Shown: piece after piece, positions 13,558 through 25,600 of the stretch | Layout of the letters: the number at the start of each line of letters is the position of its first letter | How positions within the stretch are numbered: the first letter of the stretch is position 1 | From: Onchocerca volvulus | Taxonomy: Eukaryota > Nematoda > Chromadorea > Rhabditida > Onchocercidae | Length of the DNA stretch: 64,000 bases | NCBI GenBank assembly: GCA_000499405.2 | Contig: HG738138.1 | Span: forward strand, 24,788,765-24,852,764 | Direction of reading: 5' to 3' | Notes under the pieces: model-generated | The model's input: the letters and a program-made list of their open reading frames with translations, nothing else | The model's database searches: none | What the model was told of the DNA's origin: nothing | Made by a program: the position numbers and the translations under genes

Positions 13558-14978
13558 GATATTTACAATTACAATAATTGTTAGTATTATCATTGTTATC
13601 ATGATTATAATATCAATAACTTGATAAAATAGCATTAATTATGCGCAAACGTGTAAATTTTAACATCTAAAATCCATGCGATTGAAAATTTTAATCAAAT
13701 CTTCCAAATTATTTCTTTGAAATTTCAAATTTCAGTTAAATGCATGCAGAAAATTCTAAGCCATAACGTGTTTGCATGCAAAATTCACTTTGCAAGATAC
13801 GATCATATATTTGCTTTAAAAAAAAAAAAAAAAACGACAAAAATTTAAAATTATTTTACTTAATTTCTTTACTGACTAAATTTCGCATTTTTTTTTTTTT
13901 TGATTTGGCTTTAAATAATCAAAAAACGGATGTAACTTCCTAGACAAGTCGTCCGAGATTTCCTTCTGGCCTAAATTTTCGTTTATTTCCGTTAGTTACT
14001 ATCCAATCATACTTTTCGTTTTTCTAAAATCGATTCTTCCCTTTTCGTATTTTCTTCTAAATTATCATTTTGCTAAAAAAAAAAAAATGATAAATAAAAG
14101 GAATGGATATCATAAATTTAAAACTTTTTTCTCCAATAAATGAATTGTTGCATGTTACTATTTAAGTAATAGATTAACAATTTTAACATTTTCAATTAAA
14201 AATATGCTTTTTTTTTTGGGAGAAAAACTATGTTTCAATTTTTTTCTTGCTAAAAGGATGAAAATATAGCAAAAATTGTTGAATTTATATCGAATGGAAA
14301 ATTAATAAGCATTTTTTTTTTTTTTTTGAAAAAAACGAAGAAACTTGATTGAAATTAGATAAATTAGTAAATAATCTTAAAGGATAAAATGTAAATTATT
14401 AAAAAAGAAAAAAAAAGTAAAAAAAAAGAAAAATCCATAAAAAATATGATTGCTAAGCTAATGGTTTATCATAATCCCTTTTTTTTTAAAATCATAATAT
14501 CATAATCCTTTCTTATCATAATCCTTATCATAATCCATTTTTTTGTGTGTGTATGAAATTTGTTAGTAATTTTTTAGAAAAAAAAATACTAACAAAGCTA
14601 ATTTTATTAGTAATTCTAATTGATAATTGATTAATTGATAATATTATTTAGTACCGAATAAATTTTATGATTTTAATTTTAATGAAAAATAATATTTTGT
14701 AATTTTGCATATCAATTATTACAACGATTATACGCATCATATTTTAAAATATTTTTAAATAAAAATTTTAATTCAAAAATTTTACACATCAAATTATTTT
14801 TCAAATTATTCAAATGAAGAGAATATTTCAGATATTTTAGAAATTTTATTCAAACAAAAAGAAAGGCACTTATCAAATTTCAAAATCTCTCAAATGTCAC
14901 AATTTGAATTAAGTACCCAAGTGGGTAATTAATTATGCGCTTAATTAATAATTTTTCGCAACAAAACGCTTTGAGAAT

Positions 14979-15328
14979 AATTTCAAACTAGCTAAAAATT
15001 TGTAAAATAATTTTGCGAATACAAAGAATTGTCTGAATTAATTAAATTAGAACATCATTCATTAAGATCACGAAATTCGCAAGAAATTCAAATGTCTTGT
15101 GAAATTCAAATGTAATAATTAAAAATGCTCATCCTCATTATTTCAATTTCTAATTTCAAACTAAGCTAAAAATTTATGAAATAATTTTGCGAATACAAAG
15201 AATCATCTGAATTAATTAAATTAAAACATCATTCATTATGATCACAAAATTCGAAAATCGAAATTTGAATGTCTTGTGAAATTCGAATGTCTTAATTAAA
15301 AATGCTCATTCTCATTACTTCAATTTCT
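14979..15328. repeat. Tandem duplication, about 173-177 bp, two copies
   Basis: Copies at 14979-15151 and 15152-15328 share TTTTGCGAATACAAAGAAT, TGAATTAATTAAATTA, ACATCATTCATTA and AAAAATGCTCAT blocks with scattered substitutions. Confidence 0.8.
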
Positions 15329-18035
15329 TTGTTTTTTAATTTTTATCCAGGCAAAAAAGTGGAAAATATGTATTTCTTAAAATTATTTCCTTTATTTTTC
15401 AAGTGAAAAAAAAAAAGAAAAGACACGGAAATTAATTTCAATTGAATATTAATAGTTTAGTGCGGCTGAAATTAAGTAATAATAATTCATGTATTAATTT
15501 AAAATTCCATGTATTCGTTTCAAATTTCATGTATTAGTGTTTATCTCATATTACAAAATTAATTTTAATCTTTTATAAAAATTTTTATTGAAAAATATAC
15601 GCATTTTATACATTAATCACTTTCTCTCATCAATGTCTTTCACGGTGTAATTATAAAAGGAAAAATTTTTGAAATTGAATATATCTGATCAAATTTCAAA
15701 TTTCAAATTTCAAACTTCAAACTTTAATATCATCAAAATAATTCACAAATATAACAAATGTTGATAACAAATATAACAAAAATGATAAGGAAAGAATTTT
15801 GGAGAGAAACGAATAAAATTTCATCAAATTGGATGGAATGAAGAAATAAAAATCGAAAAATTTAATAGGATGAAAAGTTTGGAAAGGAAACAGTTGAGCA
15901 TTTCGAAAATTTTTACAAAATTTAATTATGGACTTTTCCTGAAAAATTTAAAATTCCAACAAATGTTTGTTAGTCTCTTTATCGTTAATGATATTTTCAT
16001 CCAAAACTATTAAATTTATTTTCTTCGATGTTAAAGCCTAATTTTAATTTTATTTTTTTGAGTGAATAAATATTATTTACGAATATGTATGCTATCAAAA
16101 TGAATGTGATAAACCGATCAACAAGTAAAAAATTATTGATTATCAGCAAGATTATCAGTTTGATTTTATCAGTTTGATTTAGTTATGATTAATGAAGCAA
16201 TTAGTATGAAATAATTAATTAGTATAAAGCAATATAATCAATTAATATAAAGTAATAATTATGTTGAAAATAGTTGCTTATGCAAGTTTGAAATGGTTGA
16301 AAAATTTAATTATTAACAATTCGTCTTATTAAATTTCAAATTAAATATCAAATTTAATCATGCATGATAAAATTGAAATTTTACATTTGATAGCAATGAT
16401 GCATGTCAAGATGAAGAAAGATTAATCGCAGAATTCAGAATTTTATATGATACTTCTGAAATTTTGAATAATTTCAAATTCATTTTATGAAAATAATTAT
16501 GCAAACATGTAAGTAATTACATGATAATTGATTTCAAGGAATTATTTCACTAAATTTAAATGCTAAACTAAGGGTCAAAGCAAGGTCAAAATCAAATCAT
16601 AAGTAAGACAGGTCGTATTTTTTGATATAATTTGATACTAATCTTTCCATTCAAATGCTTAGCTTGATGTTAGTACTTAATATTTAATTTGAATTAAAAG
16701 AACTAATTTGAATTAAAAAAACTTTACTGCGCTCAAAAAATTCCCAAGGAATGCAATAATGATTTTACTTTTTATAAAAAAGTTTTATGAAAAATTCCAT
16801 AAAAAACGAAAAAAAATTTCACAAAAAGTTTTTTTTAAATTTGTTCGTTGAGAAAAGGAAAAAAAATAACAATTGCAGAATAATTTTAATCTGGAATAAT
16901 TAAATAATTCTAGTAATTAATTTACAACTTTAAGTTTTAATAATAAAAATTTCAAATTGTTTTAAAATTTGTCCGAGTTTTTATTTTTTTTAAAAATTTT
17001 TTTGGAATGAAAAAAATTTGTGCTTTTAAGAAAAGAAAGACAGAATGAAAGTGATAGATAAATATATGAAAATAATTATAGAAAGTATTTTTTCATATTT
17101 AAATATTTTTTAAAGCCACATGTTCTATAAATTATTAATTACTGCAAAATTACGAATGCGATGTATCTAATTACTTAATTACCGGATATTTGAATTGAAG
17201 CAAAATCGAAAAAATATTCGTATCATTGAAAGAATTAAGTTCAAAAAAAAAAAACGAAAAACGAAAAAAAAGAGTGATTTGCTCTATTTTATAAATTTCC
17301 ATAAATAATTCGCATTTGGACGAAACTACTTTGAATAATGTTCATTTTCAAATATTAATTCCTGTTTGCAAAAATTGTTTTTAAATTGAAAAGAAAATAA
17401 TAAATGAAGCCATTTTTTTACGGAAAATTATGAAAATCCAAAAAAAATATCATTTGTTTTTCTTTTTTTTTTTTCTAACAGCAAAACAATATGCAATGAT
17501 TAAAATAAAATGTATAATTGCGAAAAAAAATTTGCGAATGAAAAAAAAGTAAATAAATTTCCTGAATTTTACATTTTTTTTTTTGGATTAAATCTTTCTT
17601 CTTTTTTAAATTATCATGAAGTTATCGCTAATACTAATCACTTCTACTACGAGAAAAAAAAAGAATTTCTAAAGAACAGATCCCAAAAAATTTCCTTTTT
17701 TAATCTTTTTAATTCGAAATCTTCCTTTTTTTTTTTTTTTTTTGAAGATTTCCATCAAATATTTGCTAGTTTTTAAAGTTAATAACAGGACTTATCATGC
17801 TGCTAAAAAAGATAATTCGGAATGATTAATTAGCGATAATCTTAATACGGATAACAAATTTCGAGAGAATAAAATTCATCTCTATGATAATGGAAATTGC
17901 TAATAAATAATTTCTTTTTTTTCTTTAATATGAAAGATTTAAAAACTTTTATTTTCTAGTACAAAAAAATAGAAATTAAAAATTTATCCCATAGCATTTA
18001 ATTGTTTCCATTATTTAATGATTTTTTAAATCTTT

Positions 18036-18145
18036 ACGATAAATTTTGATATAAATCAACTCATGTTCAATGTTTCAAAGGGGCAAAATTACGATAAATT
18101 TTGATATAAATCAACTCATGTTCAATGTTTCAAAGGGGCAAAATT
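18036..18145. repeat. Perfect 55-bp tandem duplication
   Basis: Bases 18036-18090 and 18091-18145 are identical on reading, starting ACGATAAATTTTGATATAAA and ending AAAGGGGCAAAATT. Perfect identity suggests a recent duplication. Confidence 0.92.
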
Positions 18146-18914
18146 CAAGAATTACAGCGAAAATTCTGATTTAGTAAAAATTTTCGAAAAATTCTCTGAA
18201 TTATCGATTGTCTAGAAAATATTTGAATTTTTAAAAAATTTTTTGCAATAATAATTTTACTAAAAAAAAGCTTTTATGATAACAATTTCCTTACAAATGA
18301 TAAGTTTCTGAAAATATCAATTAAGTAATCGAGTTTTTTAAAAAGATTTCAGATTTTCCCATTACAAAAATTGAAATTTCATCAAAAATTTTTGCATTTT
18401 TATTTACATCAATTTACATATTAATGATGAGAATAAAGTTTTTGCAGCGATTAGATTAATTCATTTTTTTTTTTTTCAAAGATTTTCTCATATATTTGGA
18501 AAATAAATTGCTTAGGCGTAAAAAATATTTTTGATATTTTCGTAAAAATTTTGTTTCTGCTAAATTGATCAATTTTTTAGACAATTTAATGGGTGGACAA
18601 ATTTTTTCGTGAAATTTTCCAAATGAAGGATTGAAAAAAAAAAAAGATGACATTTAGAATTGAATATTCAAAAGCTAATTTAAATATTTATTAGATTTTC
18701 TTAAACTTCTGCCCTGAAACTTGTCAATGTTGGGTTGACAAAAAAAGATGACATTTAGAATTGGATAATCAAAAATATTTTAATAAATATTTTGTTAGAT
18801 TTTTTTTTATCAAATTTTCATTTTACCATTCATATTCAATGCATGTTATTTTTATCAAATATCTTTCTAGCACCAAAATTTGTTATTTGATTTAAAAAAA
18901 AAAAATGAAGAAAT

Positions 18915-19110
18915 GAAAAAATCAAATCTGAAATAAAATTATTTGAATTATATGGTATCGAATAAATTTAAATTTGAATTAATCTTTTTAAGGAAATAAA
19001 GAGAATGAAAATCACATCTGAAATAGAATTATTTGAATTCTATGGCATAAGTTTAAATTTGAATTCGAATAAGTTTAAATTTGAATTAATCTTTTTACGA
19101 AAATAGAGAG
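18915..19110. repeat. Tandem duplication, about 90-100 bp, two copies
   Basis: Both copies contain CATCTGAAAT or AATCTGAAAT, ATTATTTGAATT, TATGG and TTTAAATTTGAATTAATCTT. The second copy has an extra internal AAGTTTAAATTTGAATTCG. Confidence 0.7.
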
Positions 19111-19413
19111 CAAAAATGATTTTTTAAAAACAAACAAAAACAAATTAGAAATCTATTACCAGCCAAAACTTTAAAAAAAAAAAAAGAAACCTAAATAACC
19201 TAGATTTTGATCTTGGGAGTAAAATTTAGCCAAAATAATAACTTTGCTTGCAAGCTATTAAGGATGATGGAATAGATTTGGCCTAGCCAAGAAAAAAAGG
19301 AAAGCCTACTCTCAACGGGAATCCATCTACAAAGTTTCGTTGGCAAAAATGATGACTTCCTTTTCAAATTGACAAAGTTTCATCGATGATAATAGCAAAA
19401 CGAATTGACAAAT

Positions 19414-19486
19414 ATCGTTTTGGCCAAAAAAAAAAAATCGTTTTGGCCAAAAGAAAAAAAATCGTTCTGGCCAAAAAAAAAAAAAT
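19414..19486. repeat. Three copies of a TCGTTYTGGCC-polyA unit
   Basis: ATCGTTTTGGCC or ATCGTTCTGGCC followed by an A-rich tract, three times in tandem with about 24-bp spacing. Open frames across it are repeat artefacts with FFFWPKR-type translation. Confidence 0.85.
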
Positions 19487-19904
19487 TGAAACAATCGTTT
19501 TTTTTTCTTAAAATCCATCTGAAGGACCAAATGTTCCAATTTCTGTGTTATAAATTTCACAAAAATTCCAAGTTTATCCCAAAATTTCTTATTTCATAAT
19601 TCTCAAGCAATAAGTTATTAATGAGAAAATCGATTTTTATAAATTATAATTTTGCAGAAATCTTCATTTCTTCCTCAATTTATCATTTCATTTTGCAAAT
19701 TTTAGTTGATGCATTAAGAAAATTAAAAAGTCGGAATTTTAATAATAAATATTTTCTTGCATTCGCCACCTTCGAATTCGTATCTTTCAAGAAACAAAAA
19801 TAAAATTTGTAAAATAAAATTTCACAATCAATACTCAACCTGATGTATTCGTATCGAATAACTTTTATTGATTTTTTGAATCGATTAAAAATTGTTCGAT
19901 TTCA

Positions 19905-19939
19905 TATAAATAGAATTATCTGCGATAATTCTATTTATA
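19905..19939. repeat. Perfect 16-bp inverted repeat with 3-nt loop
   Basis: TATAAATAGAATTATC at 19905-19920 pairs with GATAATTCTATTTATA at 19924-19939 around TGC. A short cruciform-capable palindrome in intergenic DNA, without a T-run terminator context that would give it a clear role. Confidence 0.8.
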
Positions 19940-22840
19940 AGTTTTCTTTAACTTTTACTAATGCAAAAATTAGTCAGTTAAAAATTGACTTAAAAATTGA
20001 ATTAAAAATTGGCTAATTTTTTAATTTCAAGTTTTTTCAAGTTCTGATTTCAATTAAATTAGTCAATTTTTTTAGTAGAAAAGTTCTAAACTGATCAATG
20101 TAAAGAAGAATAAATGAAATCTGAAATGAAATAAAAGTGATTTCAAGTTTATTATTCTTTGAGTATAATTAATTGCTTTTAAATGTATAAGCAACATAAC
20201 CTAGTAGTTATGAATAGTACAAAATCAGATATAGTAAAAAATATATATATAAGAATTAAATAAAAGAAAAACAGGAAAAAGTCATTTTTATTCTTTTTTA
20301 TTTCTTGTATTTCAATTCTTTCCTCAAAAAACATAAAATCATCAGAAATATAAATTCGATCAATTTTGGTTTTTAAAAGCAATTAATTATTTAAGTTTTG
20401 CTGCTTATTATTTGAACTAATTATTTAAATTTAAATTTTGTTTTTGAAATTAATTGCAACTCTATTTCTTCATGATTTGTGAATTCTTTGAATTCTAATT
20501 GCTTTTGAAAGTTATTTTAAAATCTGCGCGAGGAGTAGAATCATTAGTAAAGTGAGCAAGCTTTCGATTGTTCATGCATAAGAATAATTAAAAACCGGAT
20601 AAATAGAAATAAAATCTAAATTATCGACTCAAAAACTTATTATTTATAAGAATATTTTTTCCTTGGAGCCTATCTAAAAAATAAAAATTTCAAAATGAAA
20701 TTCATTTTAATTACTAATAATCAGAAATTGCAATTGCAGTAAATTGTAAAAACATTTTTCTCTCATTTCCGATCAGTTTTGCAAATAACTTTTTCTTTTT
20801 TTTTCTTTTTTTTTTAATTTCTTGTATAAATGACATTTGAAAGTTTTGTTTTTCTTGTTTTTCTTTTCATCAAAAATGTTGTTGTATTACTAATTAAATA
20901 TCGAAAGACTTAAAATTGTGTTCGAAATTTTAAACGTAAGATTAATTAGAATGAGATAATATTGAAAAAAAAAAAAAAAATACACTTTGCCTTGAATTTT
21001 TCTCAATTAAATGTCAACTTCAAGTGTCAGTTTCTTGATGCCGTTGATTTTATTGCTCTCAAACCTAGATTATTTGTTTACTTTTGATCGTTTACTTTTG
21101 ATAGTAACCAAATGACCTAAAATTTGAAAGCCAATAAATTCAACGATTTTTTTTTTTGTCATTGATATCAAGAAAATGATGCTTGATAATTCGAAAGTTT
21201 TTGAGGGACGAAAAAAGTTTTTTTTTTTGACAACATTTAACTAAATTACGATCATTCTGAGGACAATATAATATGATGTTCTTTCTTTTTTTTTTTTTTG
21301 AAAAAATTCCTTTTCTACTTTTCTAATTTTTTCATTAAATTTTAATTTATTTACTTTTCATCTAAATAAAAACCAAAATTCAAGGAAAAATTGTCGTATT
21401 TTATTATTTCTAAATGATGCAAAATTTTTTAAAGAAATTTTAACATTTTAAAAAGAAACAGTTTACTTCATATAATATTTTAAATATTTTACGATCAATA
21501 TATCAACTATTCATCAATATTATTATAAATTCCTGTTAAATTAATTTTAATTATCATACCATTAATGGATCAAAACCAGAAATTTTATTTTATTTTTTAT
21601 TTTTTTTTTTTAACTGAGAATTATTTAGCATTTATATAAAACTAAATAATTCTAATAAGATTTTTTTAATATAGCGAGAAAGAAAATTATTCGAATTAAA
21701 AAAATATATATTTATACATATCCATTAAAATATACATTAATAAAAAAAAAAAAAAAATTCAAATTCAAATTACAATCATAATTTTACATGAAAAATTTCA
21801 GCTTATAAGTAATATAAAATTTTTCATATATCTCTTTCCCAGGAGAGATAACAAAATCAAAATTTATTTTTATGCTAAATTTAAAATCAATGAAAAAAAA
21901 AAGGAAGCAAAAATCTTTGAAAATCAATTTTGCATTAGCGCAAAAAAAAACTTCGTAAAAAAGTTCCATATGTCGCAAATTTATTTTAGCAATGAAAGAA
22001 GAAAAACGAATTCTTGAAAAACGATACTTCTTCTTATATAGGTTTGGCATTCAAGTGAATAAGAAAAATAAAATTTCATAAGAAATTTAATTTATTTTCA
22101 AAAAAGGCAATGTCGATATATTTATTTCGCAAGAAAAAAAAAATTCGCTTTTATTTCGAAATTAAATCATTTTTTTTTCTTTTTTGGTTTTTCACTGGAT
22201 TTTAAAGTTGATTATTGATTATCATTTAGTAAATAATATGAATTTCAAAGAGTTAAGCTACATCATTTCATCGTTTAATAAGATTAAATAAGTATTTCAT
22301 TTCAAGATGTTTTGGAATTCAATCTTATTGTCCATATGAACTAAAAGAAATTTAAATTTGATTAATTTTAATTTTTGTTGAATTTAAATTTATAACAGAT
22401 GAATTTATGATAGAATTAGCAATTAGTGAATTAACGAAAAAAAAAATGGAATTTCATGGAATTCAACGTAAAACTAAAAGAGAAAAGATATTATCATACA
22501 AATTATGATTCTTATAAAATCAAGAAGATGATATTCAAATTTCAAAATTATTTTTATATTTTAGTAATAAAATTTAAAAAATTTTTCTATTTCTAGTCAT
22601 AAAAAAAAAAAGAAAAAAACGACAATGACAGTAGAATAAATGCGAAAAATTCAATTAACAAGATATGAAATACTAGTCTCTACATTTAAAAAACAGGCTT
22701 TTTTTTTTTTTTTTTAATTTTTAATCATCAATCTGATGTAGCATACTTTGGCTCAATTTATTTTCTCAAAAATTTAATATAAAAAATAAATTTCAGAAAT
22801 TTATTTTTTGAAAAGTCTTTTTTATTTTCTAAAAAAAAAA

Positions 22841-25376
22841 TTATTGATCATTTTCAAATGGTGATGGTGGTTTTTCAGTGTTTAATTGGATAATATTGCT
22901 GGAATTTGTTCTCCGAGATTTATTTATTTCGAATTCCTTGAATAATTCCACCTGATTGTAGCGTTTTCGAGCCCAACGCCAAAAACATCCTTTTATATTT
23001 TCGAATCGTTCGAAACATGGTAGATATGATTCATCCAGGATGGTACCATTTTGTATCCTCTAAAATGCTTTTTTTTTTTTTTTTTTTTAAATCAACTTAT
23101 ACGAACATGTGCAGGAAATATTTTGAATTTCAATTGGATATTAATTTAAATTTAAAAAAGAAAAAAAAAGGAAAAATTGCAGAAATGTCTTGTCGATTAG
23201 GCTAAAGATTGAATTATGCCTAATTTTGATAACTGAAAAAAATTTGATAAATAAAAGTTTGACAAATGTTGTTCTTTTTATTCTCATAAACACATTCATA
23301 AAATCATTTAAAAAATATTGAATTAGCGAAAATCGCTTCTACCTGATCGCAAAATATTAAGCATTTTTGTCCTGCAAGCGTAGCAGTGACCCCATTCATA
23401 ATACAACATTGTCGATGATCATGACCTTGTGCAGCACAAAAATGAATATCACTAGCTGATAGTAAAGGACATGGATCTATTTGTAAAAACATTTTTCGAA
23501 TCTAGAAAATGATAATATCTATAAATTAAAATTGACTTAATTAATTAAATAAATTACATGAATAGTTAAATTATCTCATTTTTTCAAATATTGCAAAATG
23601 ATTTTTTAAATTATAAATTTATGAATCAATAATTTTATAAATATCGTTTTATAAGAAATTGTACTTTGAATGATTTTTTTTTTGTCAATTCTTTTTTTAT
23701 TACTTTTTTTTACTTTCAATTTTATTAATCCTGCTTATATCTTATTAATTACTATAATTTATTTTCATTATTGTCAAAATTTTTCGACATTGATAAATTA
23801 CGATTCAGAAGATCAATAAGGAAATCAATACTGGAATAGAACACGTTGAAAAAAAAAAACAAAATTTAAATGAATTTTGAAAATTTGATGAGAAATTTGA
23901 CAACTTACAGCATTTTGATCATAGCTTATATAAGAGCATTTTTGCAAGCATATTTTTGGCAAACCTCGTTCTCGACAGCATTCGAGAAATGCAGTATTTT
24001 CATTAGTAATCTGCAATAAAAATATTTAAAATTTCATCAATTTTCAAACAAATTCACTTTAAAATGCTTTTATGAGAAAAAAAAAAGCCAAAAATCCAAT
24101 AAATCTAACAAATAAAATTTGAAATTCTTTTAAAAATTTTATCCATTTTTAGATTTGCATATTTTTCTTTCTTTTTTTTTTTTTTTTACTAATTCTTCTA
24201 TGCAATATTCTGTGAATTTTCTAGCATAACTCAAATTATAACTTCAAATTTGAAATGAAATTTAAATAGCAACACAAACTGTATCACATTTTTCGTAATA
24301 TAGTTTTTCGATTTCAACCAAAGGAAGAAATGAAATTTCAAAGTTTTTTTAGCAAATATGATTTTTTAGCATTTGATTTCCAACGAATTTTTGTATGGAT
24401 ATTTGATTATACATGAAACTAATATAGTTGCTGAAATTTTAAGTAAAAATCATAAAGTTTTTTAATTTAAAAATGCAGAACCGTAGTGGAGACAAAAGGA
24501 GATTGCGCTCCAATTTCCTGAAGAAATCGCAAATCATTATCATCATTTTTTTCCTCATATTGTGATTTTAGCGATTTCGCAATCTGTTAAAAAAAAATAT
24601 TGGAATCCAGTAGCTTTTTTAAGACTTGCTTTCAGAAAATTGAAATTCTATTTTATTTTTTGAATTCTTCAACCTTTTTTTTTTTCTTTTCAATTTCTAT
24701 TAGATCTGAAATTTATGTCTGAAATTCGATGTCGCAATTGATATGAAAGGATTCAAAATTACATTGCCATAATTTGAATCTATAAAAAAATTTTCAATAA
24801 AAACCTACATATGCTTCTGCGCAAAAATGACCTAAATAACAATTACGAAAATTGCGACCATCATTTAAACCAATACACTGAAATTTAAATTATAATTTAA
24901 TTTGGCAAGAAATTTATCGAAATTTTATTCCAATAATAATCTAATTTCTTTGTTTGAAGAATTATATAATTAGTATAATAATTAATAATTACTATTATTT
25001 ATTAATTAATATTATTTTTACGGTTAATAATTAATATTTATTTATTATTTAAAGTAATAAGACATCGACTGAAAAAATTGCTAAAAATTAATTAAATTAT
25101 AAAGAATAAAAACTAAAATTTAACTAAGAAAATTGCTGAAAATTAATTAACTTAAAAAGACTGAAAATTAAAATTTAAACAATTAAATCCAATTCAATTT
25201 AATAATATTAATATTTCGTATAGTTTAAATTTGCCATAGAAATACTTTCAAATGTAATATTTCCCTAAACAAATTTTAAAAATTAAAAAATTCAATAATT
25301 CTTGCAAACTTACAGCATAGCTTAGCAAACAATTTAGTAATAATATAATGAATACAACTATTAATAATTTTTCCAT
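22841..25376 (-). CDS. Secreted DB-domain (12-cysteine) nematode protein
   Basis: Complete six-exon gene: 25376-25314, 24877-24809, 24583-24482, 24010-23909, 23501-23343, 23059-22841 (TAA), giving 237 residues, all junctions in phase 0. Exon 1 is a signal peptide (MEKLLIVVFIILLLNC..., likely cleaved near residue 20-21). Exon 2 adds a small Cys block with GLNDGRNFRNC. Residues about 86-205 match the nematode DB domain: AFLECCRERGLPKIC, CAAQGHDHRQCC, KCLIFCDQ, ESYLPCFERFENIKGCF, with all 12 expected cysteines. The tail is basic then Ser/Asn-rich. The domain is typical of nematode secreted and extracellular proteins; its function is unknown to me. Donor 24482 (ACG|GTTCTG) is the weakest splice call. 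AATAAA motifs lie on the minus strand at 22821-22826 and 22800-22805. A duplicated GATC-rich block begins about 30 bp upstream of the start. Confidence 0.85.
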
Positions 25377-25407
25377 AACATCACCCTTTTTTATTGTTTT
25401 TAAAAAT

Positions 25408-25600
25408 TCATGAAATAGTGAATAGATCAGATCAGATCAGATCAAATCGGATCAGATCAGATTATCCGCATTATTATTCATCTGTAAATTTTTCAAATTA
25501 CATCTACTTCATGAAAAAGTGAATAGATCAGATCAAATCCGATCAGATCAGATTATCCGCATTATTATTCAACTGCAAAATTTTTCAAATTACATCTACT
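25408..25600. repeat. Tandem duplication (about 95-101 bp) with GATCA runs, upstream of DB gene
   Basis: Copies at 25408-25508 and 25509-25600 share GTGAATAGATCAGATC, GATCAGATCAGATTATCCGC, ATTATTATTCA and TTTTTCAAATTACATCTACT. They lie just upstream of the DB-domain gene start (25376, minus), so they form part of its proximal promoter region. Confidence 0.85.

Larger units (their letters stand above)
8772..22840. other. Gene-poor region of about 14 kb
   Basis: No exon with convincing splice sites and family similarity was recognised on either strand. The open frames present are Lys/Asn/Phe/Ile-rich and come from homopolymer-rich DNA. The stretch holds several tandem duplications and hairpins (listed separately). 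Slightly less AT-rich patches at about 13920-14050 and 19190-19400 gave no recognisable protein. It contains the 3' flank of the DB-domain gene and the 5' flank of the innexin gene. Confidence 0.6.

Noticed and set aside
19327..19599. Facing open frames with repeated WPKR/FFFW
   Set aside because: Products of the three-copy TCGTTTTGGCC-polyA repeat.
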